This document shows, one piece after another, positions 44,036-52,093 of a stretch of 64,000 nucleotides of DNA (position 1 is its first letter; each line of letters starts with the position of its first letter). Made by a program: the position numbers and the translations under genes. The notes under the pieces are model-generated. The model had not been told where the DNA came from, did not search any database, and saw only the letters and a list, made by a program, of their open reading frames with translations. The stretch comes from Parapedobacter sp. SGR-10 (GTDB lineage: Bacteria; Bacteroidota; Bacteroidia; Sphingobacteriales; Sphingobacteriaceae), in the NCBI RefSeq assembly GCF_011030405.1, contig NZ_JAAJTJ010000005.1, positions 62,001 through 126,000 of the forward strand, given 5' to 3'.

Positions 44036-45269
44036 TGTTCTGAGCATTTATCATCTTTCTTTTGGGTTCGATATTGGGCAGAAAAGCCGTAATGATACCG
44101 ATCAAAGGCAGGTACGCACACAGTGAGAAAACATGTGCTATGCTCGTATGGTCGGCCAGTTCGCCCAATATAGCCGAGCCAATACCCGCTATACCAAACG
44201 CAAAACCAAAAAACATACCGGATATCATACCAACCTTGCCGGGGACAAGTTCTGTGGCATACACCAGAATCGCAGAGAACGCAGATGAAATAATGATCCC
44301 GATGATGATCGCCAGTACGACCGTTCCGACCAGATCCATATGGGGCAGCAACAACGTAAATGGAGCGGCTCCCAGTATAGATATCCAGATAATGAGTTTT
44401 CGTCCGTATCGATCGCCTAACGGCCCTCCGATAATTGTACCTGCTGCAATAGCGCCCAAAAAGGCAAATAAATACAGTTGGGATTGTTGGATGGATATAC
44501 CAAATTTATCTATCAGATAGAACGTGAAATAATTGGTCATCGAGGCCATGTAGATGTATTTTGAAAAGATCAACAACATCAGGATAAGCATGGATATAAG
44601 TATTTTGCTACGGCTTAACGAAGACTCCTTATTTTGAGCAGTCTTGGAAATCAGTACCGTATTATTGGCCAGGTTTGCTCCATACCATCTTCCGATCAGG
44701 CTCAATAGTACAATTCCCAACAAAGCTACAACCCCAAACCAACCGATATATTGTTGTCCGTAGGGGATAATGATCAGAGCAGCCAATAGCGGGCCTATAG
44801 AAGTACCTGCATTGCCTCCAACCTGGAAAACAGATTGTGCCAATCCTTTTTTTCCTCCTGAAGCCAAATGTGCGACCCGTGAAGCTTCGGGATGGAAAAT
44901 AGCTGATCCAACACCGATCAAAGCTACGGATGCCAATAATATAGGAAAGGTTGGCGCTAATGAAATACAGATAAGTCCAATCAATGTAATGCTCATGGCG
45001 ATGGCCAAGGATTTTGAGTTGGGATGCTTGTCCGTATAGAGCCCAACAAAAGGTTGGAGCACCGAGGCAGACAATTGCGAAGTCATCGTGATCAAACCTA
45101 CCTGGGAAAAGGTTAAGGAAAAGTTTTCCTTGAACATCGGGTACACGGACGGAATGATTGACTGGATCAAGTCATTCAATAAATGTGAAAAACTGATGGC
45201 AAACAAAATAGCATAAACCGTTTGGTTTACAGGTGTAGGTACGGCTTTCGTCGAAAAAATAGTCTTCAT
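44022..45269 (-). CDS. MFS transporter, Fsr (fosmidomycin resistance)-like
   Basis: A 415-residue permease with twelve predicted helices. SFSHLLNDLIQSIIPSVYPMF at the start, SVLQPFVGLYTDKHPNSKSLA in the first loop and GVGSAIFHPEASRVAH in TM4 are characteristic of the Fsr subgroup, whose E. coli member effluxes fosmidomycin. A second half begins with GPLGDRYGRKLIIW. The true substrate here is unknown. It overlaps the HAD gene, so they are probably one transcription unit. The 155-bp gap upstream shows nothing notable. Confidence 0.88.
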   Translation of the reverse strand: MKTIFSTKAVPTPVNQTVYAILFAISFSHLLNDLIQSIIPSVYPMFKENFSLTFSQVGLITMTSQLSASVLQPFVGLYTDKHPNSKSLAIAMSITLIGLICISLAPTFPILLASVALIGVGSAIFHPEASRVAHLASGGKKGLAQSVFQVGGNAGTSIGPLLAALIIIPYGQQYIGWFGVVALLGIVLLSLIGRWYGANLANNTVLISKTAQNKESSLSRSKILISMLILMLLIFSKYIYMASMTNYFTFYLIDKFGISIQQSQLYLFAFLGAIAAGTIIGGPLGDRYGRKLIIWISILGAAPFTLLLPHMDLVGTVVLAIIIGIIISSAFSAILVYATELVPGKVGMISGMFFGFAFGIAGIGSAILGELADHTSIAHVFSLCAYLPLIGIITAFLPNIEPKRKMINAQNNEKV

Positions 45270-45424
45270 CTCTTAATTTCCAATCTTGCAAAAGTCCCAA
45301 TATATGTCCTGAATATTGTCGACAACATTGAAACTCGGCAAAGATAGCCATTATAATATGTTAAAGCGAAAAGGAAAATATCATGATATTGTCTAATATA
45401 GATTCCTTTTTTTGAGGCAGCCTA

Positions 45425-46732
45425 TTAAGTCCGATAAAACTTGACCTTGTTTCCTTTTATCTTACCATTGCTATACTGCTGGATGATCTTGGAGGCGACT
45501 TCCCGACGTACGGCAATAAAGCTCTCTTTGTCCTTGACTTCTATCAATCCGACATCTTCCTTTTGGATATCTTTGGATTGAAGTAGGTAACCGACAATGT
45601 CGATCTTATTGACTTTGTTTTTACGTCCCAATGGGATATATAAGGTAGAAAAAGGTGTATTCGGTGGCAAATCGTATTCTTCTTCAAGCAGAATTTCTTC
45701 GGTGTCATGAGGAAGATAAGGGAAACTGTCGTCCGGTTTTAGCAGGAGTACGACCTCTCCGGAGGCATGCATACGAGCTGTACGCCCATTTCTATGGACA
45801 AAGGCTTCCTCTTTGATCGGAAGTTGGTAGTGGATGATGGTATCGACTTCGGGAATATCCAGACCGCGGGCAGCTAAATCTGTCGTGATGAGTATCCTGT
45901 TGCTGTTGTTCCGGAATTTGAGCAAGGATAGTTCACGATCCCGTTGTTCCAGCCCACCGTGAAATATATCATGGATCAGATTTCTATCATCCAGCAACTC
46001 GCTGATATGATCTACGGCATCCCTATGATTGCAAAAGATCAATATCTTCTTGTTGCCCAGACTACATATCAATCTGAACAAAGTTTTGAGCTTGTATTGG
46101 GCAGGGCTGATGACTTTTTTGAATTGTATGTTTGGCTGACCTTGTTCGTGGTTTAGAAAATCGACCGTAACAGGTGTTTGGAGCGAAAAATAGGGAGGAG
46201 GCTCTACTAATTTCGTGGCTGAAACCAAAATCTTCCGGCTGACTTGTGGTAAAGCAGTCATGATGATTTCCAATTGCTCCTGAAAACCAAGTTCCAGACA
46301 TTTGTCATATTCGTCCAAAACCAAAGTATGGACATCTGCGGTTTGAATATGCCCCTTCTCGATGTGATAGATGATCCGTCCGGGAGTACCGATCAAGATG
46401 CTCGGTGGATCGACCAAGGATTTCTTTTCCGACCGGCTGTCGTGGCCACCATAGCAACATACGATCTTTTGCCCTTTGGTGACCTTTCGGATCACTGACT
46501 CGATCTGCAGGGCCAGCTCCCGGGTAGGAATGACGATAATGACTTGGATTCCCTGTTTTTGCTCTTGGAGCAGTTGTTCTATCAACAAGGCAAAAGCCAG
46601 TGTTTTACCTGATCCCGTGGGTGATAGAAGAATGAAATCTTTCTCCGTGTCGAATGACTGAATGACAGCCTGTTGCATGTCATTCAGTTGTTCGATACGC
46701 AGTCGCTCCAGAATGGAATTTATTTTTGTCAT
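45425..46732 (-). CDS. DEAD-box RNA helicase, DbpA-like
   Basis: A 435-residue helicase. RecA domain 1 has LSPTGSGKTLAFALL (motif I), PTRELALQI (Ia) and VLDEYDKCLELGF, so the DEAD motif reads DEYD; SATK is motif III. Domain 2 has ILITTDLAARGLDIP and HRNGRTARM (motif VI). A C-terminal DbpA-type RNA-binding domain follows (KNKVNKIDIVGYLLQ, ESFIAVRRE), suggesting 23S rRNA hairpin-92 binding and a role in 50S assembly. It lies 9 bp downstream of parC and is probably co-transcribed. Confidence 0.88.
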   Translation of the reverse strand: MTKINSILERLRIEQLNDMQQAVIQSFDTEKDFILLSPTGSGKTLAFALLIEQLLQEQKQGIQVIIVIPTRELALQIESVIRKVTKGQKIVCCYGGHDSRSEKKSLVDPPSILIGTPGRIIYHIEKGHIQTADVHTLVLDEYDKCLELGFQEQLEIIMTALPQVSRKILVSATKLVEPPPYFSLQTPVTVDFLNHEQGQPNIQFKKVISPAQYKLKTLFRLICSLGNKKILIFCNHRDAVDHISELLDDRNLIHDIFHGGLEQRDRELSLLKFRNNSNRILITTDLAARGLDIPEVDTIIHYQLPIKEEAFVHRNGRTARMHASGEVVLLLKPDDSFPYLPHDTEEILLEEEYDLPPNTPFSTLYIPLGRKNKVNKIDIVGYLLQSKDIQKEDVGLIEVKDKESFIAVRREVASKIIQQYSNGKIKGNKVKFYRT

Positions 46733-46741
46733 GTGTTCAGA

Positions 46742-49417
46742 TTAAAACAGACCGATCTGTCCACCATCATCAACTTGTATATCGTCGGGATTGGTTATTT
46801 CGAAAGAAACAGAAGAACTGTCACTAGCAGAAGCTGTCTCTGTAGACAGAGACTCTTGTGCTGTCGTTTCTGTTTCCTTCTCCACAGTCAGATCAATATC
46901 GGCTGTCAACAATTGTACTTCCTGTACATTATGGAATGATAATCTATTACCTTGGGCTTTGATCTTTTTGATATCGATCAGCTCATTCAAAGGCTGTTCG
47001 ATGGTTTCCGGCGTTTGCGACTTTCCTTTGAGTTGGTCTATCTTGACGACAGGTTCAGGATTGTTGGTCAACAGGATGAGTTTGGAACCTGGCTCGTCGT
47101 TGATGAATGTAACCCGTTTTCCCAAGGGGATATCGTCAAAGGTAAACCGCTTGACATAATACGTACCGGACTTTCCGTCTTGATGTACAGCAGCATATAC
47201 ATGGTCGAGAAGATGTTTTTCGATACGTATCATCTTCTCGTCGAAATGATTGTTCAAGTCGAAGTTGGAAAGTTCGTACGAACCATCCTGGAAGACCATC
47301 AGTATCTTGTCGTCTCCGTCAAATTCGCCCAAATATTTGCCCCTTTCGTCCGCATTTAGGCGTTTTAGGACATCGTCATACCAGATTTTGCGTCCGGACA
47401 GCGTAGAGACTCCCGCACTCTTGAACATAACCTTCTTGACGGGATATTTGGATACTATATTGCCCAGAGAGCCTTTTCCCTTGATGGCTATTTCGGCAAA
47501 ATCGAGATCAAAATTCAGTTTTCTGAGTTTGGTATGTGGCTTGAGCTGAATGTTGACGGTTTCGGCCTCGCCGTTTGGATTCGCCGTAAAATAGAGTATT
47601 TTCGAGCCTTTGGTTCCTTTGCTGACATCGTATTCTTTGTCTCGGGTCACGGCTGTCACGGCAAAACGTTTGACATAGGTCGTACCGTTTGTGCCGTCTC
47701 TATATATGGTATTGTAAATCGTCCGCTCGTCGCCTTTTTTGAATACGGCTACATGGATAATGTCTTTTCCGACAAAGACCTTGTCCTGTACTTTGGTCAC
47801 GCTGTATTTACCATCCTCACGGAAAACAATGATATCGTCTATATCCGAACATTCGGTCACGAATTCATCCTTCTTCATGCCTGTACCGATAAAGCCTTCA
47901 GCCCGATTGACATACAATTTGGCGTTGGCCAAAGCTACGTGGGCTGCTTCTACCTTGTCGAATACCCGAAGTTCCGTTTTCCTTTCGCGTCCTTTGGCGT
48001 ATTTGGTACGGAGACGTTCAAACCAAGCTATAGCATATTCGGTCAGATGTCTCAGGTTTTTCTTGACCTCCTTGATCTCATCTTCCAGCGCTTTCATCTG
48101 CTCATCCGCCTTTTTGATATCAAAGCGGGTGATGCTGCTCATGGGTTTATCGATCAATTTTTTGTAGTCCTCGGCAACGATTGCTCTATAAAACTGGTCA
48201 AAAAACGGTGTGAATAGTGTATTCAATACCTGCACCACCGTTTCGAAATCTCCTGCATTTTCATAGTCGGGATGTTTGTACATACCCTCTTGGATAAATA
48301 TTTTCAAGAGGTTGCTGAAGAAGATTTTTTCCTGTAGTTCGCGTAGGCGAATTTCCAGTTCCTGCTTCAATAAGGCCTTGGTCTGCTTCGTGTTTTCGAT
48401 CAATACATCGTTGACACTCATGAAATGAGGTTTGTTGTCTTTGATGACACATGTATTGGGTGAGATGGACGATTCGCAGGAAGTGAAGGCGTATAGGGCA
48501 TCGATGGTGACATCGGGCGATATGCCGGGAGCAAGGTGTATGATGATCTCGACATTTTCGGCCGTGTTGTCCTCGATTTTCTTGATCTTGATCTTCCCTT
48601 TATCATTGGCCGATACGACACTTTCGATCAGTGCACCCGTGGTCGTGCCAAAAGGTATCTCGGTAATGGCTAATGTCTTTTTGTCCCGTTCTTCGATCTT
48701 GGCCCGAACACGGATCTTACCCCCACGTTGTCCTTCGTTGTAATTGGATACATCGGCCAATCCTCCTGTAGGAAAATCGGGGAAAATATTTGGACGCTCG
48801 CCCCGAAGCACCTGGATCGAACCGTCTATCAATTCAATAAAATTGTGCGGCATGATCTTGGTCGCCAACCCTACGGCTATACCCTCAGCACCTTGCGCCA
48901 GTAATAAAGGGAATTTTACGGGCAAGGTAATGGGTTCCTTATTTCGGCCGTCGTAGCTGAGCTGCCACTCTGTGGTATCGGGATTGAACACAACCTCGTT
49001 GGCAAATTTGGAAAGACGTCCTTCTATATAGCGGGGGGCTGCTGCCGAATCTCCAGTGACGGGATCGCCCCAGTTGCCCTGACAATCGATCAACAGGTCT
49101 TTCTGGCCCAGTTGTACCATGGCATCCCCAATAGAGGCATCTCCATGCGGGTGGTATTTCATGGTGTTGCCGATGACATTAGCCGCCTTGTTGAAACGTC
49201 CGTCGTCCATTTCCTTTAGCGAATGGAGGATACGGCGTTGTACCGGTTTGAAGCCGTCGTTGATATGCGGTACAGCACGATCCAAAATGACATAGGACGC
49301 ATAGTCCAAAAACCAGTTTTCATACAATCCCGAAAGTGGGATAGTGTTGCTGGTTTGTTCTGTATCCGGTGTGTCGTCTATGTTGTTTTCTTCTGAATTG
49401 TTCGTTTCGTCAATCAT
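46742..49417 (-). CDS. parC: DNA topoisomerase IV subunit A (ParC)
   Basis: An 891-residue subunit that cleaves and rejoins DNA during decatenation. The catalytic tyrosine is in AAPRYIEGRL (Tyr130). The winged-helix region has FKPVQRRILHSLKEMDDG and the quinolone-determining stretch YHPHGDASIGDAMVQL, with Ser and Asp at the two key positions. A long coiled-coil tower (MKALEDEIKEVKKNL) and a C-terminal beta-pinwheel (FTANPNGEAETVNI, FINDEPGSKLILLTNNP) follow. No parE is adjacent, so the partner gene is elsewhere. A TAAGTTTG -7-type box lies on this strand at 49474-49481. Confidence 0.93.
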   Translation of the reverse strand: MIDETNNSEENNIDDTPDTEQTSNTIPLSGLYENWFLDYASYVILDRAVPHINDGFKPVQRRILHSLKEMDDGRFNKAANVIGNTMKYHPHGDASIGDAMVQLGQKDLLIDCQGNWGDPVTGDSAAAPRYIEGRLSKFANEVVFNPDTTEWQLSYDGRNKEPITLPVKFPLLLAQGAEGIAVGLATKIMPHNFIELIDGSIQVLRGERPNIFPDFPTGGLADVSNYNEGQRGGKIRVRAKIEERDKKTLAITEIPFGTTTGALIESVVSANDKGKIKIKKIEDNTAENVEIIIHLAPGISPDVTIDALYAFTSCESSISPNTCVIKDNKPHFMSVNDVLIENTKQTKALLKQELEIRLRELQEKIFFSNLLKIFIQEGMYKHPDYENAGDFETVVQVLNTLFTPFFDQFYRAIVAEDYKKLIDKPMSSITRFDIKKADEQMKALEDEIKEVKKNLRHLTEYAIAWFERLRTKYAKGRERKTELRVFDKVEAAHVALANAKLYVNRAEGFIGTGMKKDEFVTECSDIDDIIVFREDGKYSVTKVQDKVFVGKDIIHVAVFKKGDERTIYNTIYRDGTNGTTYVKRFAVTAVTRDKEYDVSKGTKGSKILYFTANPNGEAETVNIQLKPHTKLRKLNFDLDFAEIAIKGKGSLGNIVSKYPVKKVMFKSAGVSTLSGRKIWYDDVLKRLNADERGKYLGEFDGDDKILMVFQDGSYELSNFDLNNHFDEKMIRIEKHLLDHVYAAVHQDGKSGTYYVKRFTFDDIPLGKRVTFINDEPGSKLILLTNNPEPVVKIDQLKGKSQTPETIEQPLNELIDIKKIKAQGNRLSFHNVQEVQLLTADIDLTVEKETETTAQESLSTETASASDSSSVSFEITNPDDIQVDDGGQIGLF

Positions 49418-49569
49418 CTAAGCTACTTTAATTGATTGTGTATACGGTAAAAGAAACTTTTTTTGCAATTATGCAAACTTAGATAAAATGCTTTGCATTC
49501 ACGAATGTGAAAGGAAAAAAATCGTTGTTATCTTAAAGCCTGTTTGATTTTCTAAATTTTATTTTAAAG

Positions 49570-49657
49570 TTATGATGGTGACAAAGGTTACAGTGGTTAT
49601 AGAGGCCATGAGCCTTCGTCACTTTCATAACCTCCGCAACGACCATAACCATTATCA
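49570..49657. repeat. Hairpin built of 9-bp degenerate units, element 1
   Basis: Four consecutive 9-mers TTATGATGG, TGACAAAGG, TTACAGTGG, TTATAGAGG (49570-49605), a 7-base spacer, then five 9-mers of complementary type CCTTCGTCA, CTTTCATAA, CCTCCGCAA, CGACCATAA, CCATTATCA (49613-49657). The whole is an imperfect inverted repeat with strict 9-base phase. Preceded by attttattttaaagttat, which recurs before element 2. Confidence 0.8.
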
Positions 49658-49671
49658 ACTTTATTTTAAAG

Positions 49672-49753
49672 TTATGTAAGTTATGGGGGTGAAGTAGGTT
49701 ATGAAGGTATACGTTTTGCCTTCATAACTACATCACTATCATCACCTCCGTCA
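49672..49753. repeat. Hairpin built of 9-bp degenerate units, element 2
   Basis: TTATGTAAG, TTATGGGGG, TGAAGTAGG, TTATGAAGG (49672-49707), an 11-base loop, then CCTTCATAA, CTACATCA (8), CTATCATCA, CCTCCGTCA (49719-49753). The innermost arms are exact complements. It is a tandem, diverged copy of element 1 and follows the same ttattttaaag lead-in. Confidence 0.8.
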
Positions 49754-49776
49754 CTTTATATTTTACAAATGTAAAG

Positions 49777-49903
49777 ATTGTCATGTTGAGGCTTGCCGAC
49801 TGCTAAGCAGGCATCAGGGATGTGTTGGGGGTTGCGGGGCTGATGCAACTCCAATCTGTTAAATTATACGAACAGATACTTCACCAAGGTTCAGTATGAC
49901 AAT
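49777..49903. repeat. 127-bp palindromic element with ATTGTCAT ends
   Basis: ATTGTCATGTTGAGGCTT at the left matches the inverse of the right end (ATTGTCATACTGAACCTT) at 14 of 18 positions. Inside are CATCAG/CTGATG and TCTGTT/AACAGA pairs. It follows the 9-bp-unit hairpins in the parC-hydroxylase gap. Confidence 0.6.
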
Positions 49904-49988
49904 AAGAAACTCCAAATAACATATATATTTTTTGAACAATTCAGTATAAAAGTCAAAATTTGTACAAAAAAATGACGAATGTACTTTT

Positions 49989-50016
49989 TTTGTCTAGGGA
50001 TATAATATTAATTTTG
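49989..50016 (+). promoter_or_regulatory. Putative promoter for the fatty-acid hydroxylase gene
   Basis: TTTG (49989-49992), 16 bp, then TAATTTTG (50009-50016). The -7 element is perfect; the spacing is slightly short of the usual 17-23. The ATG follows at 50072. Confidence 0.5.
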
Positions 50017-50071
50017 TACTGACGGTATTTGTAACCAGTCTACCGGAATTACTTAACAGAGAAGAATAGTT

Positions 50072-50713
50072 ATGGCAAAGCGGAATTATGTTTCGAATTC
50101 TACGGAATCGACTCGGATGTTTAAGAATGATTTTTTGGAGGCATTGACCAAAGTACATTATATGGTGCCGATTATCTTTTGGGTACCTGTGATTATATAT
50201 TTCATCTGGAAAGCCTATACTGTGGGTGAGATGTCCCCAAGCAATATCGTGCTGTATTTTTTACTTGGCTTGGCATTTTGGACCTTGGCAGAATATGTAC
50301 TACACCGCTGGATCTTCCATTATGAACCCAAGAGCAATTGGGGGCAACGTATCCACTTTATCTTTCATGGGGTACATCATGATTATCCGAAAGATCGCTT
50401 ACGTTTGGTCATGCCTTTGTCCGCCAGTATTCCGTTGGCTACTATTATTTATTTTATATTTTATATCTTCCTTTCCGAATTCGTATTGGCGGGCTTTTTC
50501 GCAGGTTTCCTATTGGGGTACCTAATCTACGACGAGTGCCACTATGCCATGCACCATGCCAATTTCAAATCAGGCTGGTTCAAAAAAATAAAAGACCATC
50601 ATATGCTTCATCATTATTCGGATCCGGAGAAAGGATTCGGGGTCAGTTCGGCCATATGGGATGTGATCTTTAGATCGGGGTTCCCCAAGAAAGAGCAAAA
50701 AAAGCAATCGTAA
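50072..50713 (+). CDS. Fatty acid hydroxylase / sterol desaturase superfamily, fatty-acid 2-hydroxylase-like
   Basis: A 213-residue membrane di-iron enzyme with four hydrophobic helices and the full histidine set: EYVLHRWIFH, HGVHHDYPKD, DECHYAMHH and KDHHMLHHY. The EYxLHRxxFH...HGxHHxxPxD spacing fits fatty-acid 2-hydroxylases, which add an alpha-OH to the acyl chain of ceramides. That agrees with the sphingolipid membranes of Sphingobacteriaceae. The reaction is inferred from family only. It is transcribed alone, ending at a strong terminator that overlaps its stop codon. Confidence 0.88.
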   Translation: MAKRNYVSNSTESTRMFKNDFLEALTKVHYMVPIIFWVPVIIYFIWKAYTVGEMSPSNIVLYFLLGLAFWTLAEYVLHRWIFHYEPKSNWGQRIHFIFHGVHHDYPKDRLRLVMPLSASIPLATIIYFIFYIFLSEFVLAGFFAGFLLGYLIYDECHYAMHHANFKSGWFKKIKDHHMLHHYSDPEKGFGVSSAIWDVIFRSGFPKKEQKKQS

Positions 50714-50729
50714 GATTGCTTTTTTTGCT
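50694..50729 (+). terminator. Intrinsic terminator overlapping the hydroxylase stop codon
   Basis: A perfect 16-bp stem (50694-50709 with 50714-50729) includes a run of seven T after GATTGC; the TAA stop (50711-50713) lies at the loop edge. Confidence 0.9.
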
Positions 50730-50754
50730 TTTAAACGGTATCTATTATTATCAT

Positions 50755-50782
50755 GTAGAGGCGCGATTAATCGCGCCTTTAC
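50755..50782. repeat. 28-nt dispersed palindrome, copy 3
   Basis: GTAG...TTAC ends around a 20-bp perfect palindrome, AGGCGCGATTAATCGCGCCT (50759-50778). Same family as copies at 12734 and 24237. Confidence 0.75.
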
Positions 50783-50785
50783 TTA

Positions 50786-50829
50786 TTTACTAAAATATTT
50801 AGTAAAATATTTTTCTTTTCATATTTTTG
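50786..50829 (+). promoter_or_regulatory. Operator-like dyad and -7 box in front of the radical-SAM operon
   Basis: TTTACTAAA (50786-50794), three bases, then its exact complement TTTAGTAAA (50798-50806) form a 21-bp dyad in the -33 region. TATTTTTG (50822-50829) follows as a perfect -7 element. The ATG is at 50834, only four bases further, so the mRNA would have almost no leader. The dyad could be a repressor site; no regulator gene is adjacent. Confidence 0.55.
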
Positions 50830-50833
50830 TCTT

Positions 50834-52093
50834 ATGGATAGGATCGAGGAAAAACTGAAAATATTGGCTGATGCAGCCAAGTACGATGTGAGCTGTAGTT
50901 CCAGCGGAAGTAAACGACAAAATACAGGTGGGATAGGGGATGCCTCATTTGGAGGGATCTGCCATACCTATACCGAGGATGGCCGATGTGTTTCCTTGTT
51001 GAAGATCCTGTTGACCAATCATTGCATTTATGATTGTGCGTTTTGTGTAAGCCGTCGGAGCAACGATGTCAAACGTGCGGCTTTTACCGTAGAGGAAGTC
51101 GTGGATCTGACCATGAATTTCTACCGGCGCAATTATATAGAAGGTTTATTCTTGAGTTCGGGCATATTCAAGAATGCTGATTTTACAATGGAAAGACTGC
51201 TGTTGATCGTCAAAAAACTACGAACCGAGCAGCGCTACAATGGATATATCCATCTGAAGACCATCCCCGGAGCAAGCGAGGAGCTGATCCGGGAAGCCGG
51301 GCTGTATGTGGACAGGATGAGCATCAATCTGGAATTGCCCACGGAGGAAGGGTTAAAATTATTGGCTCCAGAGAAAGATCACGATTCGGTCAAGAAGCCT
51401 TTGGCTTTTGTCAAAGAACAGATACAGCAACTCAGATCCGAAGCCAAGATGATCAAACACACCCCTTCGTTTGTCCCGGCAGGACAAAGTACACAGATGG
51501 TCATCGGCGCAACACCGGAGACAGATCTGCAGATTATGTCCGTGGCTAATACATTCTATCAAGATTATAAGCTGAAAAGAGTGTATTACAGTGGTTTTGT
51601 GCCTATACATCAAGAGCACAGTCTGCTGCCAAGCATAGGCAGTGCACCTCCACTATTGCGTGAAAACCGCCTCTACCAAACGGACTGGCTGCTGCGTTTT
51701 TATGATTTTCGATTGGATGAAATCCTAAATGCCGAGCATAGCCACCTTGATCTGGAGGTGGATCCCAAGTTGAGCTGGGCACTGCGAAATCCCCAATACT
51801 TTCCGATCGACATCAATACCGCCGACTACAAGATGATCATCCGTATACCGGGGGTTGGTCGGCAGTCGGCATTGAAAATCATGCAGGCCCGAAAATTTGG
51901 AAAACTGCGGGAGTACCAATTGAAGAAAATGGGCATAGCCTTCAATCGTGCCCGGCATTTTATGGTTTGTGCCGATTCGGTTGTTTCCCTCGGCACTCCA
52001 AGCATGGAGACCGTAAGGGGGCATATTCTCAGTAAGGGCAACAGCAAATATAAAGGTAAGATCGGCCAAGGACAATTGCTTCTTTTTTCGTGA
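50834..52093 (+). CDS. Putative DNA modification/repair radical SAM protein (TIGR03916 family)
   Basis: A 419-residue enzyme. The N-terminus KLKILADAAKYDVSCSSSGS is typical of the family. The radical-SAM cluster site is CIYDCAFCVSRRSND (Cys-x3-Cys-x2-Cys). The C-terminus carries a helix-hairpin-helix DNA-binding motif (IIRIPGVGRQSALKIMQARK), which supports action on DNA. The family is found next to a TIGR03915/DUF4130 protein, as here, with the stop and next start overlapping (TGATG). The actual reaction is not known. It is probably expressed from the promoter directly upstream, with a possible operator. Confidence 0.93.
   Translation: MDRIEEKLKILADAAKYDVSCSSSGSKRQNTGGIGDASFGGICHTYTEDGRCVSLLKILLTNHCIYDCAFCVSRRSNDVKRAAFTVEEVVDLTMNFYRRNYIEGLFLSSGIFKNADFTMERLLLIVKKLRTEQRYNGYIHLKTIPGASEELIREAGLYVDRMSINLELPTEEGLKLLAPEKDHDSVKKPLAFVKEQIQQLRSEAKMIKHTPSFVPAGQSTQMVIGATPETDLQIMSVANTFYQDYKLKRVYYSGFVPIHQEHSLLPSIGSAPPLLRENRLYQTDWLLRFYDFRLDEILNAEHSHLDLEVDPKLSWALRNPQYFPIDINTADYKMIIRIPGVGRQSALKIMQARKFGKLREYQLKKMGIAFNRARHFMVCADSVVSLGTPSMETVRGHILSKGNSKYKGKIGQGQLLLFS

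Noticed and set aside
46364..46420. A possible frameshift in the helicase because the DEAD motif reads DEYD.
   Set aside because: The frame is continuous, and the flanking VLDE and LELGF are normal; a conservative variant at position 3 is known in DbpA-like proteins of this phylum.
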